DNA of 64,000 nucleotides from Candidatus Gracilibacteria bacterium (GTDB lineage Bacteria; Patescibacteriota; Gracilibacteria; BD1-5; JAGOOR01): NCBI GenBank assembly GCA_041660965.1, contig JBAZVH010000001.1:310001-374000 (forward strand), read 5' to 3'. The number at the start of each line of letters is the position of its first letter. The stretch's first letter is position 1. The notes beneath the pieces are model-generated. The model had not been told where the DNA came from, did no database searches, and saw nothing but the letters and a program-made list of their open reading frames with translations. A program made the translations under genes and the position numbers. Below are positions 10,329 through 20,822 of the stretch, in pieces.

Positions 10329-10444
10329 GAATTCGTCAAAGGCGAATGAGTGATAGGCATAGTGATGGTGCATAGGGCGGGATTATTAAAAAAATCCATC
10401 CTATTTACTGTTTCTATTACTTATTTCTTGAGCATAGCGAACAT

Positions 10445-10529
10445 GGGTCGATACCAGAGCGGTCAAATGGGGTGGACTGTAAATCCACTGGTTCTACCTT
10501 CGGGGGTTCGAATCCCTCTCGGCCCACCA
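10445..10529 (+). tRNA. tRNA-Tyr (GTA)
   Basis: 85 bases with a long variable arm, as expected for bacterial tRNA-Tyr. Acceptor GGGTCGA pairs with TCGGCCC (one U-G pair); A discriminator; CCA encoded. The anticodon stem-loop GTGGA CTGTAAA TCCAC gives GTA. Confidence 0.95.
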
Positions 10530-10548
10530 TACACTGTCACATAAAATA

Positions 10549-10576
10549 TCCTTCAGTTTCATCTGAGGGATTTTTT
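10549..10576 (+). terminator. Terminator after the tRNA cluster
   Basis: Stem TCCTTCAG / CTGAGGGA with a 6-base loop, followed by six T. Confidence 0.75.
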
Positions 10577-10662
10577 GTGACAAAATCTTGATGAATCGAA
10601 TTCTTTCTGTACTTTACTCAATTAGGCATATAATGTACGTTCCTATTTTTAATTTTTCTCAT

Positions 10663-10806
10663 ATGCTCGAAACCATTGCTATTATTCTTGTCGTTCTTTG
10701 GATATTTTGACTTGTCTCTTCTTACACAATCGGGGGTTTTATTCATATACTCCTCGTAATTGCGATTATTTTATTCCTCATAAGGATTATTAATCGTGGT
10801 AAATAA
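10663..10806 (+). CDS. lmo0937-type small membrane protein
   Basis: 47 residues: MLETIAIILVVLWIFGLVSS followed by YTIGGFIHILLVIAIILFLI and a short basic tail. This matches the lmo0937/DUF5670 family of two-helix hydrophobic proteins almost throughout. One glycine (in WIFGLVSS) is TGA. A TATAAT box lies at 10629-10634. The family is linked to general stress in other bacteria, but its role is unproven. Confidence 0.88.
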
Positions 10807-10828
10807 ATACAGATAGTCCTTTGATTGT

Positions 10829-11242
10829 CTAGAGATCAGTCAGTACGTCGCTAAAATCATCTTTTTCCCCATCCTTGAGATAGGCGTGGATAGCGTTTCT
10901 TGTGGCGAGAAGTGCGAGTACTTGGGCTCTTTTTCGTCGTGGAGAAACCTCTATTCCTGTTAATGTGACAAGAGTATCCTGATTCCAGGACATAAGTGTC
11001 TCAAAACTCACCCCCTGAACTCTATCTCCAAAAAGTCATGAACACGCCAGAGTAATCATGGACGTATTGCCAGTAAAAGACCATTTTTGAATAACATCTC
11101 AAACTATTACGGCATAAACTGTAATATCATCCCCACATACACGATTTGATTCAGTATGAATAATGGTTGCATTCCCTATTTCTCCGTGATGCTGTGGATT
11201 GGTTGAGTAAAAATGAATCGTTTCTGACTGCATATTGCCCAT
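10829..11242 (-). CDS. NifU/IscU-like scaffold protein lacking two of three cluster cysteines
   Basis: 137 residues. The fold signature is clear: YSTNPQHHGEIGNATIIH, then RVCGDDITVYAVIVGDVIQ, and C-terminal SPRRKRAQVLALLATRNAI. IscU/SufU proteins assemble Fe-S clusters on three cysteines. Here only the CGD cysteine remains: the GCAIS-type cysteine is Asn (TGNTSM) and the RxxC one is Arg (RRKRAQ). A nearby LACSG cysteine may or may not substitute. Canonical scaffold chemistry is therefore doubtful. No other suf or isc gene is adjacent. Two glycines are TGA. Confidence 0.78.
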
Positions 11243-11300
11243 TATGCATCATAATAGAATGTGTCAATATGAATATCCACGAAAATCAAGGAAAAAACCT

Positions 11301-11329
11301 TTGCATCACTAGGAAATCTATGCTAGAAT
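11301..11329 (+). promoter_or_regulatory. Promoter of the pilus operon
   Basis: TTGCAT at 11301-11306, a 17-base spacer, TAGAAT at 11324-11329. The first ATG is at 11336, 6 bases after the -10 box, which predicts a leaderless transcript. Confidence 0.65.
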
Positions 11330-11335
11330 AGAGGC

Positions 11336-12223
11336 ATGGAAAAAAATAATCTCACACCTGATAATGCTCAAATAGACTTATCAGAGTACCAAAAGCTCGA
11401 TTCCGAGGGCGTTAAGGCTCTATCAGACATAAATCCAGAGACAGAAAAAAAGCTGGAATACTTGTTACTCAGAATCTGATTTGTATTAAAAATCATAGCA
11501 TGAATAGCATTTATTGCGATTTTTATCTTATCAGCGTATAGTTGGTCTCGGAATCAGACACAAACTTCTTGGATTATGAAACAGAAGTTTATTTCCCAAG
11601 GGAATGCCGCATGTTTTTGGGTCAATTCTGGAAACAACAGAGAACAACTAAAAACTACAGAATTTTTGGATTTTTTAGTCACCAATAAGCGCGAGGATTT
11701 GAGAAAATTATTGGAAGATAACACGTGTCTTACCCCTGATACTTTGAGCCATCTCCTTGGCATGGAAGAAAAATATGATATCGCGAAACTGACTGAAGCA
11801 TACGAAACAACTTTGATCAAAAAATTTCAAGGAAGCACTCTGGAGTCTAGCAATGAAATAAACACGATTCTTTCTCTTGACCCGAGTAATAGGATGCAGC
11901 ACAATAAGGTCATGAAGCTTATTGAACAGGCCGTGACAAAAAATAGTACCAAAAAAAGTACTGTAACATGTAATACTATCAAATTTCAATGACTCTCAAT
12001 AGATATTTCATGTAGAATATCTTCTGTCCCTCCTGTTCAGCCACGAGACGAATCGCTCAAGTTCTTGGAAAGTCTCGAGGCAACAGAAGAGCTTATTGTC
12101 AGTTATCCGAGCTCTCTTGATCTCCAGGTAGATACAAAAAATAATTTGCTCTCCACATCATTTAACGTCAATATCATATATACCCCTGCTCGGTATGAAT
12201 CAGATCTTCTTCCTAAAATATAA
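11336..12223 (+). CDS. Putative type IV pilus inner-membrane protein (PilN-position)
   Basis: 295 residues. A charged cytoplasmic N-terminus of about 45 residues is followed by one transmembrane helix (LRIGFVLKIIAGIAFIAIFILS, about residues 45-66, with two TGA glycines) and an external domain of about 220 residues. It is the first gene of a tight operon with a second single-pass protein, pilB and pilC, the position taken by pilM/N/O genes in other bacteria. Sequence alone gives no clear family match. The TAA stop is 2 bases before the next ATG. Confidence 0.7.
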
Positions 12224-12225
12224 TT

Positions 12226-13497
12226 ATGAAAAATAACAAAAGTGCATTGGTTGAGCTCAGAAATAATACGATTATTTGGTGTATTATTACGATCGTATTG
12301 ATAGTATTGCTCTGGTTTTCCTATAACTTTTTTACACAACTGGGGAACCAGTTAGTAGTACATAATCAAAAGAAAGTGCAGACCATCACAAATATAGTGA
12401 CGGAAGGTATCATATCTGACCAAGTATTATCTGATGCATCAAAAGATGATATGCGCTGGCAAACAATCCAGAAACTTGTTCCAGGCATCAAGACAACCAT
12501 CGGGGTTATCTGAACGCCAGATGGAATCAAAAATATAGCCACTATCAAAAAAATCACACAAAAATGAGATAAAACATTAGAATATAAAGAATGGCTCAAA
12601 ACATCATGGGACGCTCAATCAAAAGAAAATCTCGATCAAATGCAAAAGGATATTGCAGAAATAATCCCTATTTTTGCTGGTGTCTCAAGTAATAAGAATA
12701 CTGAAAATATATCCGGTAAAATTACACTCAAAAAGTTGATTGATTTTATACAAATAGATATTGCTAAAAAATATCATCTTGGGAATGCGATGGGCGCTAT
12801 TGGTATCAACAGTGTCAAGTTTATCAAAGAATGATCTGACATCGGTGCCTATGATATACCACTTAAATTTGATAACATAGATAACAAGGATGTGTTACAG
12901 CTCTTAGACTTTTTATCCACCACCGGTGGAATAAAAATCCAGAAAAAAGAAAATGGTGGTTTTTCTATCACACACACAAATCCTCGCGAACTCAGACGAG
13001 GAGAAATAACATGAGATACAGTCAGTAAAATATCTCAACTCAAAAATCCACTTATTATCGTACAAAATATCGTCATCAATCCATCGGAAAAAGATGTATC
13101 ACTCATCACTGAAACATCTCAAAAGTGGGACATAAATATGACACTCACTTTCTATATACGTGGTGCCAGTAGTGATTTTATTCTGAAAATGGACCAAAAT
13201 TTGATCCAGAGACTCTGAGAAGGAAATACACCATGAACATTACTCTGAAAGGCAAATCAAATGCTTCAGATGTGTCAAAAGAATCTCAACTGTTCTGATG
13301 AAAATAAGATTGCAGATCTCATTAATCTTCTTAGTACAGCAAAAAATACCTATAAAGGTATCCGAGATGCAGATCAAAACAGTAGTCCTATTGCCATGGT
13401 CACGAGAAGGTCAGACCTTATGTCGACCGTGACATCTTTGGAGAAAAAATTACAACAAATAGAAAGTGACCAAAAAGCAAATATAACCCAAAAATAA
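12226..13497 (+). CDS. Putative pilus assembly protein, PilO-like
   Basis: 423 residues. One N-terminal transmembrane helix (IIWCIITIVLIVLLWFSYN, about residues 16-34) is followed by a coiled-coil-like segment and a large external domain, the architecture of PilO. Two internal segments (about residues 155-245 and 270-370) could be ferredoxin-like PilO lobes, and the C-terminus is again helical (SLEKKLQQIESDQ). Several glycines are TGA. It sits between the upstream single-pass protein and pilB, within 2 and 14 bases. The PilO assignment rests on architecture and context. Confidence 0.68.
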
Positions 13498-13511
13498 TCT
13501 CGTTCTCACGT

Positions 13512-14768
13512 ATGTCAAACTCTCTCGAAATTCTCAAAAAAGCGATTTTTAACGAAGAAGATCCTGCGAGTATCTGTGACATGATGATTATATGCGCTGT
13601 CGAAATCAATGCATCAGATATCCACTTAGAACCTGAAGAAACAAGGATTCGTCTCCGATATCGAGTGGATGGATTGCTGAGAGAAATACTCGAATATCCA
13701 CTTATAAATCATCCTCAAATAGTTGCCAGATACAAGATTCTTGGAAACCTCAAGATGGATGAAACTCGTAAACCCCAGGATGGGCGTATCTCTCATAGCG
13801 TTGGAGATAAAGTATTTGATCTTCGTATTTCCACTCTCCCAACTGTTCATGGGGAAAAAGTGGTGATGCGTATCGTGGACAAAACAAAAAAAGTGCAGGA
13901 TCTGAAGGATCTATGATTAGAGTGAAGAAATAAAATCGTTCTTCATAAAGCTATTGCTCAGCCGAACGGGATTATTCTGAATTCTGGTCCAACTGGATCT
14001 GGTAAATCTACCACTCTCTACTCAATCCTCAAGGAACTCAATAAAGTAGATGTCAATATTATGACCTTTGAAGACCCTGTCGAAATCGTGGTGGATGGAA
14101 TCAATCAGAGCCAAGTATTTCCTGATATTGGTTATACCTTTGCATCTGGTCTCCGTACCGCACTTCGTCAAGATCCAGACATTATCATGGTAGGGGAAAT
14201 ACGAGATAGTGAGACAGCTGATATCGCTCTTGAGGCAGCACTGACAGGACATCTCGTTCTCTCCACTATCCATACTAATTCTGCTGCTGAGACAGTAACA
14301 CGACTTATCAATTTAGGTATTAAGACATTTTTGATTCCTGCCACTATCAATGCGATTATCTCCCAGCGTCTTGTGCGAAGAATCGACCCCACTAAATCGG
14401 TTAAAGTAGCATTTTCTCAGCTTGATTCCGATATGCAGGAGAGAATCAAAAAAATTCTTTCTGTAATTCCAAAAGATGAACTCCAAAATCGACTCTCGAA
14501 AGAGATGATGGCAAATCCAGCATTTTATATACCTGATATCTCCAAAGTAGCTCATGCGGATGATGCATATCAATGACGAATCGCTATTTATGAGGTCATG
14601 GAAATAACAAATAGTATAAAAGAAATGATTATGCGAGGAGCGACGTCAAATGAAATTTTCTGAGCAGCCGTTAAGGACGGAATGGTCTCCATGGAACAAG
14701 ACGGTCTTATTCGCGCTCTTCAAGGAATCACCTCACTCGAGGAAATATATAGCGTAGTACGTTCATAA
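13512..14768 (+). CDS. pilB: Type IV pilus assembly ATPase PilB-type (short form)
   Basis: 418 residues. The N2 domain has INASDIHLEPEETRIRLRYR and DGLLREI; Walker A is GPTGSGKST; the Asp box is MTFEDPVE; Walker B is LRQDPDIIMVGEIRD; the His box is LVLSTIHTNSAAE. It hydrolyses ATP to drive pilin polymerisation at the inner membrane. It lacks the N-terminal MshEN domain of PilB and the four-cysteine zinc site usual before the C-terminus; RRIDPTKSVK stands where RRLCxxC is expected. Glycines before Walker A (DLGLEG) and others are TGA. It is followed 9 bases later by pilC. A PilT retraction role is less likely because it lies in the assembly operon. Confidence 0.9.
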
Positions 14769-14777
14769 TATATATCT

Positions 14778-15917
14778 ATGGCAAATAATATCATCATCCT
14801 TTCAGAAAAATTTGACACACCAAAAGTCGTACGCCATACGAGTTGGTTCGAAAATATGAATAACCTCATTCTTTCGAGTCAAAAGATAAAACTCAAAGAC
14901 AAAGTAACATTTTATAGGCTTCTTGCGACGATGGTCAACGCATGACTCACAGTATTGCAGGCTATAAAAATTCTCCATGGTCAGCAAAAAAAGCCTTCTA
15001 TGAAAAAAATAGAGGAAAAAATGATTGATAATATCCATTCTGGTAAAAATCTTTCAACAACATTAAAAGATTTTCCAAAAAGCTTCTCTGATTCAGAAGT
15101 AGCTATGATAGAATCATGAGAAAAAACAGGAAAGCTCAATATTACTCTCCTAGAAGTCGCATCACAGATAGAAAATCTCGCCTCCTTGAAGCGTAAAATG
15201 ATCTGAGCATTGATATACCCTGCACTTATCGTTGTGGTTATGATTGGTGTTCTCTTTGTGGTTATGTGGAAAGTGGTTCCTCCATTGGTAGGACTCTTTT
15301 CAGATTTTTGAGGTCTGCCACAATCCACACAAATGCTGGTTGCAACCAGTAACTTTGTTATAGCCTACTGGTATCTCTTTTTTATTATCCCTGCTGTTTT
15401 GAGTTTTACATGGACACGCTGGAGAAAGACCGAATCATGACTCTTCTTAACAGATAAATTTATTCTTCATATACCTGGAGTTGGTCCTCTTATGCAAAAA
15501 ATCCTTCTCGCGAAATTCTCACGTCTTATCGCCAGTCTCATGGGAAGTGGGATCTCTATCGTGGAAACTCTCCGTATTATCTCAGGTGCTGTCTGAAATG
15601 AAGTCTATCGTCAAAGAATTCTCGGACTTCGGGATGATGTGGCGCAGGGTATCACAATGGGTAAATCGCTCGAAGGCGACCCCCTCTTTCCTGATATGGT
15701 CGTCCAAATGATCAAGGTTGGAGAAGAGACGGCAAAAATTGATACCATTATCATCAAAGTAGCTGAATTCTATGATGAGGAAGTAGATACTGCTGTGGGA
15801 GCTATCAATAAAATCATTGAACCGGTGATTATCGTAACAATGGCGATATTCGTCGGACTTATCGCTTATGCCGTTATGACACCGATTATGCATCTTTCTG
15901 ACGTTATCGTACAATAG
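14778..15917 (+). CDS. pilC: Type IV pilus inner-membrane platform protein PilC
   Basis: 379 residues with two T2SSF/GspF repeats, each starting with a conserved hydrophilic helix: KVTFYRLLATMVNAGLTV and AKFSRLIASLMGSGISIVET. Three transmembrane segments lie near residues 150-175, 200-222 and the C-terminus (PVIIVTMAIFVGLIAYAVM). KVGEETAKID matches the conserved VGEETG motif. At least seven glycines are TGA. It forms the membrane platform on which PilB acts. No major pilin gene is present downstream. Confidence 0.93.
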
Positions 15918-15970
15918 AACGTCTCAAAAATATTTGATAAAACACGAAAGAAAGGTACTATACATCAAAT

Positions 15971-16672
15971 ATGGTACCTTTTTCTCTTACTCTGCTCCAA
16001 AAAATACAGCTCACGTATAATGTCTATGAGCTGATTTATAGTATGGAAACCCCCCTCGATATTCTCCCAGGTCAATTTTTACTCTGCGAAACAGAAAAAG
16101 ATACTTCTCATCTGCTCCGTGCCTATTCTGTCAGTGATGTGCGTGATACTCATATCCATTTTATCATTAAACGTTTAGAAGATGGGAAGGGGGGCAGCAA
16201 GGCCATTTGTGACCAAGAAATAGGTCATATAATGCAAGCTTGGTGACCAAGTGGAGCGTTCGTTCTCCCCACAGAAAACATACCAACACACATCGTATTT
16301 ATAGGAACTGGGACAGGTTTTGCTCCCCTTTATTTTCAGGCGAAAAAGATCCTCGAAGAAAATCCTCGTCAAAAAATATCATTTATTTTCTGAGTTCGAG
16401 CAAAAAAAGATCTTTTTTATAACGCAATATTGCAAGAATGGACGCAAAAATATCCACATTTTTCCTATCAATTTTGTCTTTCACAGGGAGAGGAAACATC
16501 ATCTCATTATCGGGGAAGAGTGACGAACTATCTCCAAAATCATCCTGAATTGATGGACACTGATTTGGTGCTCTTTAGTATTTGTGGAAGCCCAGTAATG
16601 GTCAGTGAAGTACGAGAAATCCTCGCTTCACACGGCATCGAAAAGGGAAAGATATTGTTTGAGCAGTATTAG
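15971..16672 (+). CDS. FAD/NAD(P)-binding ferredoxin reductase-like protein
   Basis: 233 residues. The FAD domain has PGQFLLCE and RAYSV (the RxYS flavin motif); the nucleotide domain has FIGTGTGFAPLYFQA (GTGxAP) and ends with CGSPVMVSEVREIL and a C-terminal aromatic (FEQY). This is the minimal two-domain FNR fold. There is no ferredoxin or oxygenase domain attached, so the electron partner is unknown; a role supplying electrons (for instance to NrdG) is only inference. Two glycines are TGA. Confidence 0.87.
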
Positions 16673-16699
16673 ATTATTTTGTGATTTTCTCTATATCCG

Positions 16700-17065
16700 T
16701 TAATTCACATCCTGAATAAGCCGATATTCATAGGTTGTATCCGGTTTTTTGAGGATACCGAGAAAATCGAGGCGTACTTCTAGGATATCAATACCCTTTT
16801 TTAGACAATAAAACTCTATGGCTCTCAGGAGAGTTTTGACTTTTTTTGGTGTCATAGAATCTTCTGGCATTCCAAAAATCGTTGTCTCACGATATTTCAC
16901 TTCGATGAATCTCCACAGTCCGTCAAGACGTGCGATAATATCGAGCTCCCCTCAGAGAAATGTGGCATTGCGGTCCACGATATGATACCCCTGTTCAACC
17001 AGATAGGAAATCGCCATCTCTTCTCATATATTACCAACTTCTCGTCTACTTTTTTGAGTATTCAT
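16700..17065 (-). CDS. YraN/UPF0102 family nuclease-fold protein
   Basis: 121 residues, the family length. Starts MNTQKSRREVGNIGEEMAIS, then the restriction-endonuclease-like core GGELDIIARLDGLWRFIEVK (G-E-x-D-xx and E-V-K active-site pattern). Two glycines are TGA (VGNIGEE and LGGELD). The family's function is unproven, probably DNA repair or recombination nuclease activity. Confidence 0.9.
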
Positions 17066-17199
17066 ACGAAAGAGTATACCTAAATATGCGCAAAGTACAA
17101 AATCGGAGATTCGCTGTGGCGAATGAGAAAATTTTTGTCAAGAAAAAGCTGCTTGTGAAAGTCATGAAAACACTATAATATTCCCACTTAATTTTTTTT

Positions 17200-18768
17200 A
17201 TGCGTCGACTATTTTCATCTCTTGTTTTAGCTGCTCTGTGTATGCAGTGGGTACCTCTCGCCCGAGCAGAGAGTGGTTTTTATCTTGTTTCAGCATACTA
17301 TTCACCTGAAGAATGACAGAGCTTTTATCTCCACGGAAATTATGAAGATGAAATCCGCGTCAATGGTGGTGGGAAAACGACTGCCTCTGGTGCTAGTGTG
17401 CGCATCGGTGCTATCGCAGCCCCAAAAAGTATCCCTTTTAATACAAAAATAAGTATTAACCAAAGTATCACCATCAAAGGAAAAACATATGATTTCAATT
17501 ATCAATGAACTGTTCTCGATCGAGGTGGAGCGATAAACACGGCTTCCAAACTTCCTCGTCTGGATATCTATATGGGTTCAGGTCAGAAAGGTCTTTGTCG
17601 AGCACTCAACTTCGGTGTTCAGACCGTCTATGCTTCTTTTGAAGATTCTGGAAAGGCAGATACGACCAGCATGGATTTCTTACCGAGTGATTGTAGCAAT
17701 CCTGGCACAACGCCCGTTACTCCACCAAAAACAAGTGCTTCTTTTGATCCATTTACATCATCCCTCTCTACGCTGACAACTGCCGAAAATATTAAAACTG
17801 TTCAGAGACTACTCCAACGAGTGAATGCACTGATTGGAACAGTCGACGGTGTGTATGACCAAGAATTCAAGGACTCTGTCTTTGCATTTCAAAAAGCACA
17901 ATGAGTGGTCAAAACACGAGATGAAGAATGAGCAGGCGTCTATGGACCTCGTACTCGATCTCAGCTACGAGCTGTTTTACAATGAGATGTAGCTGGAGCG
18001 ACTCCTCCAGAAACAACCTCTGATGATAGCACTACACCACCTCCAACAACTTCTCAAGATACATCCAATGCTTCTTCTGGATCACTCGATGATTCGAGCG
18101 ATAGTATTCTCACTGGCGATGTCTTTGACGGGAATAAAAGTGAGGAAATACGAGACTTGCAAAAGATGCTCAAAGAAATGGGCTATTTCAAATTTGAAAT
18201 TGATGGGCTCTACAACAAACGTCTTGTCGATGCTATCCTGGAATTTCAGCTTGCAAAACAAATCGTAACAAGTGGTGATGATATTGGTGCGGGTTTTTAT
18301 GGCCCCGTTACGCAATCAACACTGGAAGAAGCTTACACAGCATATCTTGCCAAAAAAATCAAGATTGATGCCCTGAAGGCAGAACTGGAAAAAATAAAAG
18401 CAGCTCGCATAGCAGTCGCTGCAGAACAAAAGAAAATATTTGAAACGAGTATCCAAAAGATCCCTACTCTCAAGCTCGGACAAATACACCCAGAGATTCG
18501 TACACTCCAAAAACTCCTCAAAGAATATGGATATCTCGACCATAAAGATACTGCTATTTTTTGACCTCTCACAAAAAATGCTCTTGCTCGATATCAGCTT
18601 GACCTCAAAGTAATCGACAGCATCTCTTCGCAATATGCTGGTGTCCTCGGCGTAAAAACAAAACAAGCTATCGTGGAAGATATGGTCAATCGATGGCAAA
18701 AAACCTACACGGCTGATTTTGAAGCAGTACAAAAGATAGAAAATGAGATAGTGGAGCTCAGTAAATAA
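17200..18768 (+). CDS. Secreted 3D-domain protein with three peptidoglycan-binding repeats
   Basis: 522 residues. Signal peptide MRRLFSSLVLAALCMQWVPL to about residue 23. A 3D (MltA-like double-psi barrel) domain follows, with GTVLDRGGAI and LPRLDIYMGSGQKG plus ALNFG (the three conserved Asp). PG_binding_1 repeats lie near residues 190-255, 310-375 and 425-490 (for example IRDLQKMLKEMGYFKFEIDG), linked by a Ser/Thr/Pro-rich spacer and a charged coiled coil (residues about 385-420). The likely role is remodelling or binding peptidoglycan. TATAAT lies at 17174-17179. Many glycines in the repeats are TGA. Confidence 0.88.
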
Positions 18769-18778
18769 TTTTTCTACG

Positions 18779-19372
18779 ATGGAACAATTTACCATGATGA
18801 TGCTCGAATCTCTCGAGTCTCTCGGATATTTTGGTATATTTATTTTGATGGCAATGGAGTCTTCTATTATTCCAGTTCCTTCCGAGCTCGTGATGATACC
18901 AGTAGGTATTGCTGCCGCTATGAATGGGTGAATAAATCCTTTCCTGGCGACATTTGTCGGCGGTCTCGGCTCTGTCGTAGGAGCATTGATAAATTATTGG
19001 GTGCTCGGGCGATGGCTTGGAAAACCATTTCTAGAAAAATATGGAAAGTATATCCTTATTACTCCGAGAAAATACAAAAAAACAGAAGACCTCTTTTTAA
19101 AAAATAGTCATATCTACACCTTTATCGGTCGTTTCATTCCTGTAATTCGACACCTTATCTCTATACCAGCAGGTATTTTTCTCATGCGCATGAAACCATT
19201 TATCTTACTGACTTTTATAGGGGCAACTCTTTGGTGTGGGATTCTAGTAGCACTCGGATATTTCTTCTGAGAAGATATGATCGATATCATGAGAAAGTAT
19301 GGGCACGAGCTCACCTATATTACATTTCCTCTGATTGCTTTCTATCTCTGGTGGAAGATTTTTCGCAAATAA
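18779..19372 (+). CDS. DedA family membrane protein
   Basis: 197 residues. MESSIIPVPSELVMIPVGIA matches the DedA entrance motif (E-x-x-xx-PxPSE), and FIGRFIPVIRHLISIPAGI is the second DedA motif (GRFxPxxRxxxxxxAG). DedA proteins flip undecaprenyl phosphate or phospholipids. Hydrophobic re-entrant segments and three C-terminal helices are as expected. It lies 10 bases after the 3D-domain gene and 1 base before nth. A second DedA gene is at 40023-40739. Confidence 0.93.
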
Positions 19373-19373
19373 T

Positions 19374-20021
19374 ATGACTCGTCTTCGTACAAAATCAGAA
19401 CGAGACATTCTCCTGCAACTCATCTATGAATTGTATCCGGATAAACGTATTGAGCTCGATTTTGAAACACCGTTTCAGCTCCTTGTCGCTGTTATGCTCT
19501 CAGCACAGATGACAGATAAATGAGTAAATAGAGCGACAAAAGAGCTCTTTAAGCTCGTAAAGAATCCCCAGGATCTTCTCATACTCAAAAAGGAACAAGT
19601 CGAGATGCTACTTCGTTCTCTAAATTATTATCGTGTTAAGACAAGACACATCTTTGAAACTGCCGAAAAGCTTGTTTCTGAATACCACGGGGTCATCCCA
19701 CATACATTAAAGGACCTCCTGACATTACCAGGCGTTGGCATTAAGACAGCAAAAGTTATTCTCTCCCATCTCTATGACGCTCCTCATATTGGCGTGGACA
19801 CTCATATTCACCGAGTGATGAATCGTATGGGAATAGTCAAAACAAAAACTCCAGAAGAAACCGATAAAAAGATCGAGAAGCTCCTCACAGATACACAAAA
19901 GAGAACTATGCATCATGCGATAGTTCTCTTTGGGCGATATGTCTGTACAGCGAGGAAATGTAGATGTAGTGAGACGAGTTTGAAGAAATGGTGTCAGTGT
20001 GAGGAGTGTAGAAAATCATAA
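19374..20021 (+). CDS. nth: Endonuclease III-like DNA glycosylase with atypical cysteine cluster
   Basis: 215 residues. The helix-hairpin-helix has LPGVGIKTAKVIL with the catalytic Lys, followed by the catalytic Asp in GVDTHIHRVMNRMG. It removes oxidised pyrimidines and cleaves at abasic sites. The C-terminal Fe-S motif differs from C-x6-C-x2-C-x5-C: CTARKCRCSETSLKKWCQC ends CEEC, six cysteines in a denser pattern. It overlaps the end of the dedA gene region closely (1-base spacing). One TGA glycine at 19521. Confidence 0.93.
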
Positions 20022-20060
20022 CTATCAAACTATTCATCAGCTCTCCCCATAAACAGAAAT

Positions 20061-20183
20061 GAGAGTCCGAGAGGAAATACTGTTTGAGCGTCATGAAAAC
20101 TGTTTTTCCAGACGCTAAGAAGGAGAGCGAGTTTATTTCCTTTCGGCAGTTTTGGGTACTTTTGCTGCCAAAAGTACCAGAAA
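20061..20183 (+). repeat. Hairpin-rich repeat element, copy A
   Basis: CCGAGAGGAAATA (from 20067) pairs with TATTTCCTTTCGG (to about 20156) with one mismatch; inside, GCGTC pairs with GACGC. The end is the perfect hairpin GTACTTTTG CTGC CAAAAGTAC. Copies lie at 43566-43687 and 48995-49118. Confidence 0.85.
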
Positions 20184-20201
20184 GAGCACGCCTGTTCTCA
20201 A

Positions 20202-20819
20202 TTATTCTACTGAATATAAAAATTTTTCCAGCCCTTGCTGAACCCTCTCTGCCACTTCCTGAATACTCCCCTCTCCATCAATCACAATAATATTTTCTCC
20301 TTTTAATCGAAGGTATTCAATTGCTTTTTGATATCACTCATGACATTTCCGAAGAAAACTCTCTTGTTCATAGATTTCCTTACCCCCCTCTCGATTACCA
20401 AGACGTTGGAGCATCGTCTCTACAGAAATATCAATAAATAAGGTAATTTTTGGTCTCAGAATATACTGATGTAATTCATAAATTTCATCAAAACTGATAC
20501 CACTTGCATATCCTTGGTAAGCATAGGTGGTCAGATCGCATCGAGAAGAAACAATCCAAACATCTGATGCGAGAAGATTCTCCCGAAATGTTTGGAGTTC
20601 TCGACGATCAAGAGCAAAGAGCTCCGCAGTTTCGAGTGGAGATACTTGAATATGTTTTTGGGCTATTTCATTGAGCCGTTTCCCTGCATCAGTCATACGA
20701 GATGGCTCACGAGACTTCAATACTACTCGATGCTTATCCTGGTCGATGAGATACGACAGAAAAAGCTTTAGCTGCGTATCTTTACCAGCCCCATCAACTC
20801 ATTCAAATGCTATAAACAT
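20202..20819 (-). CDS. tmk: Thymidylate kinase
   Basis: 205 residues. P-loop FEGVDGAGKDTQL (first glycine TGA), DRRE, the lid segment and FIDISVETMLQRLGNREGG. It phosphorylates dTMP to dTDP. The P-loop has Asp after the Lys where Ser/Thr is usual, as GKDT. It is followed (upstream in transcription) by ftsZ with 3 bases between, so it is likely cotranscribed after ftsA and ftsZ. The C-terminus ends just beside repeat copy A. Confidence 0.95.
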
Positions 20820-20822
20820 AGT

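Noticed and set aside
10211..10399. Minus-strand open frame across tRNA-Thr.
   Set aside because: It is antisense to a clear tRNA gene and starts in the spacer.
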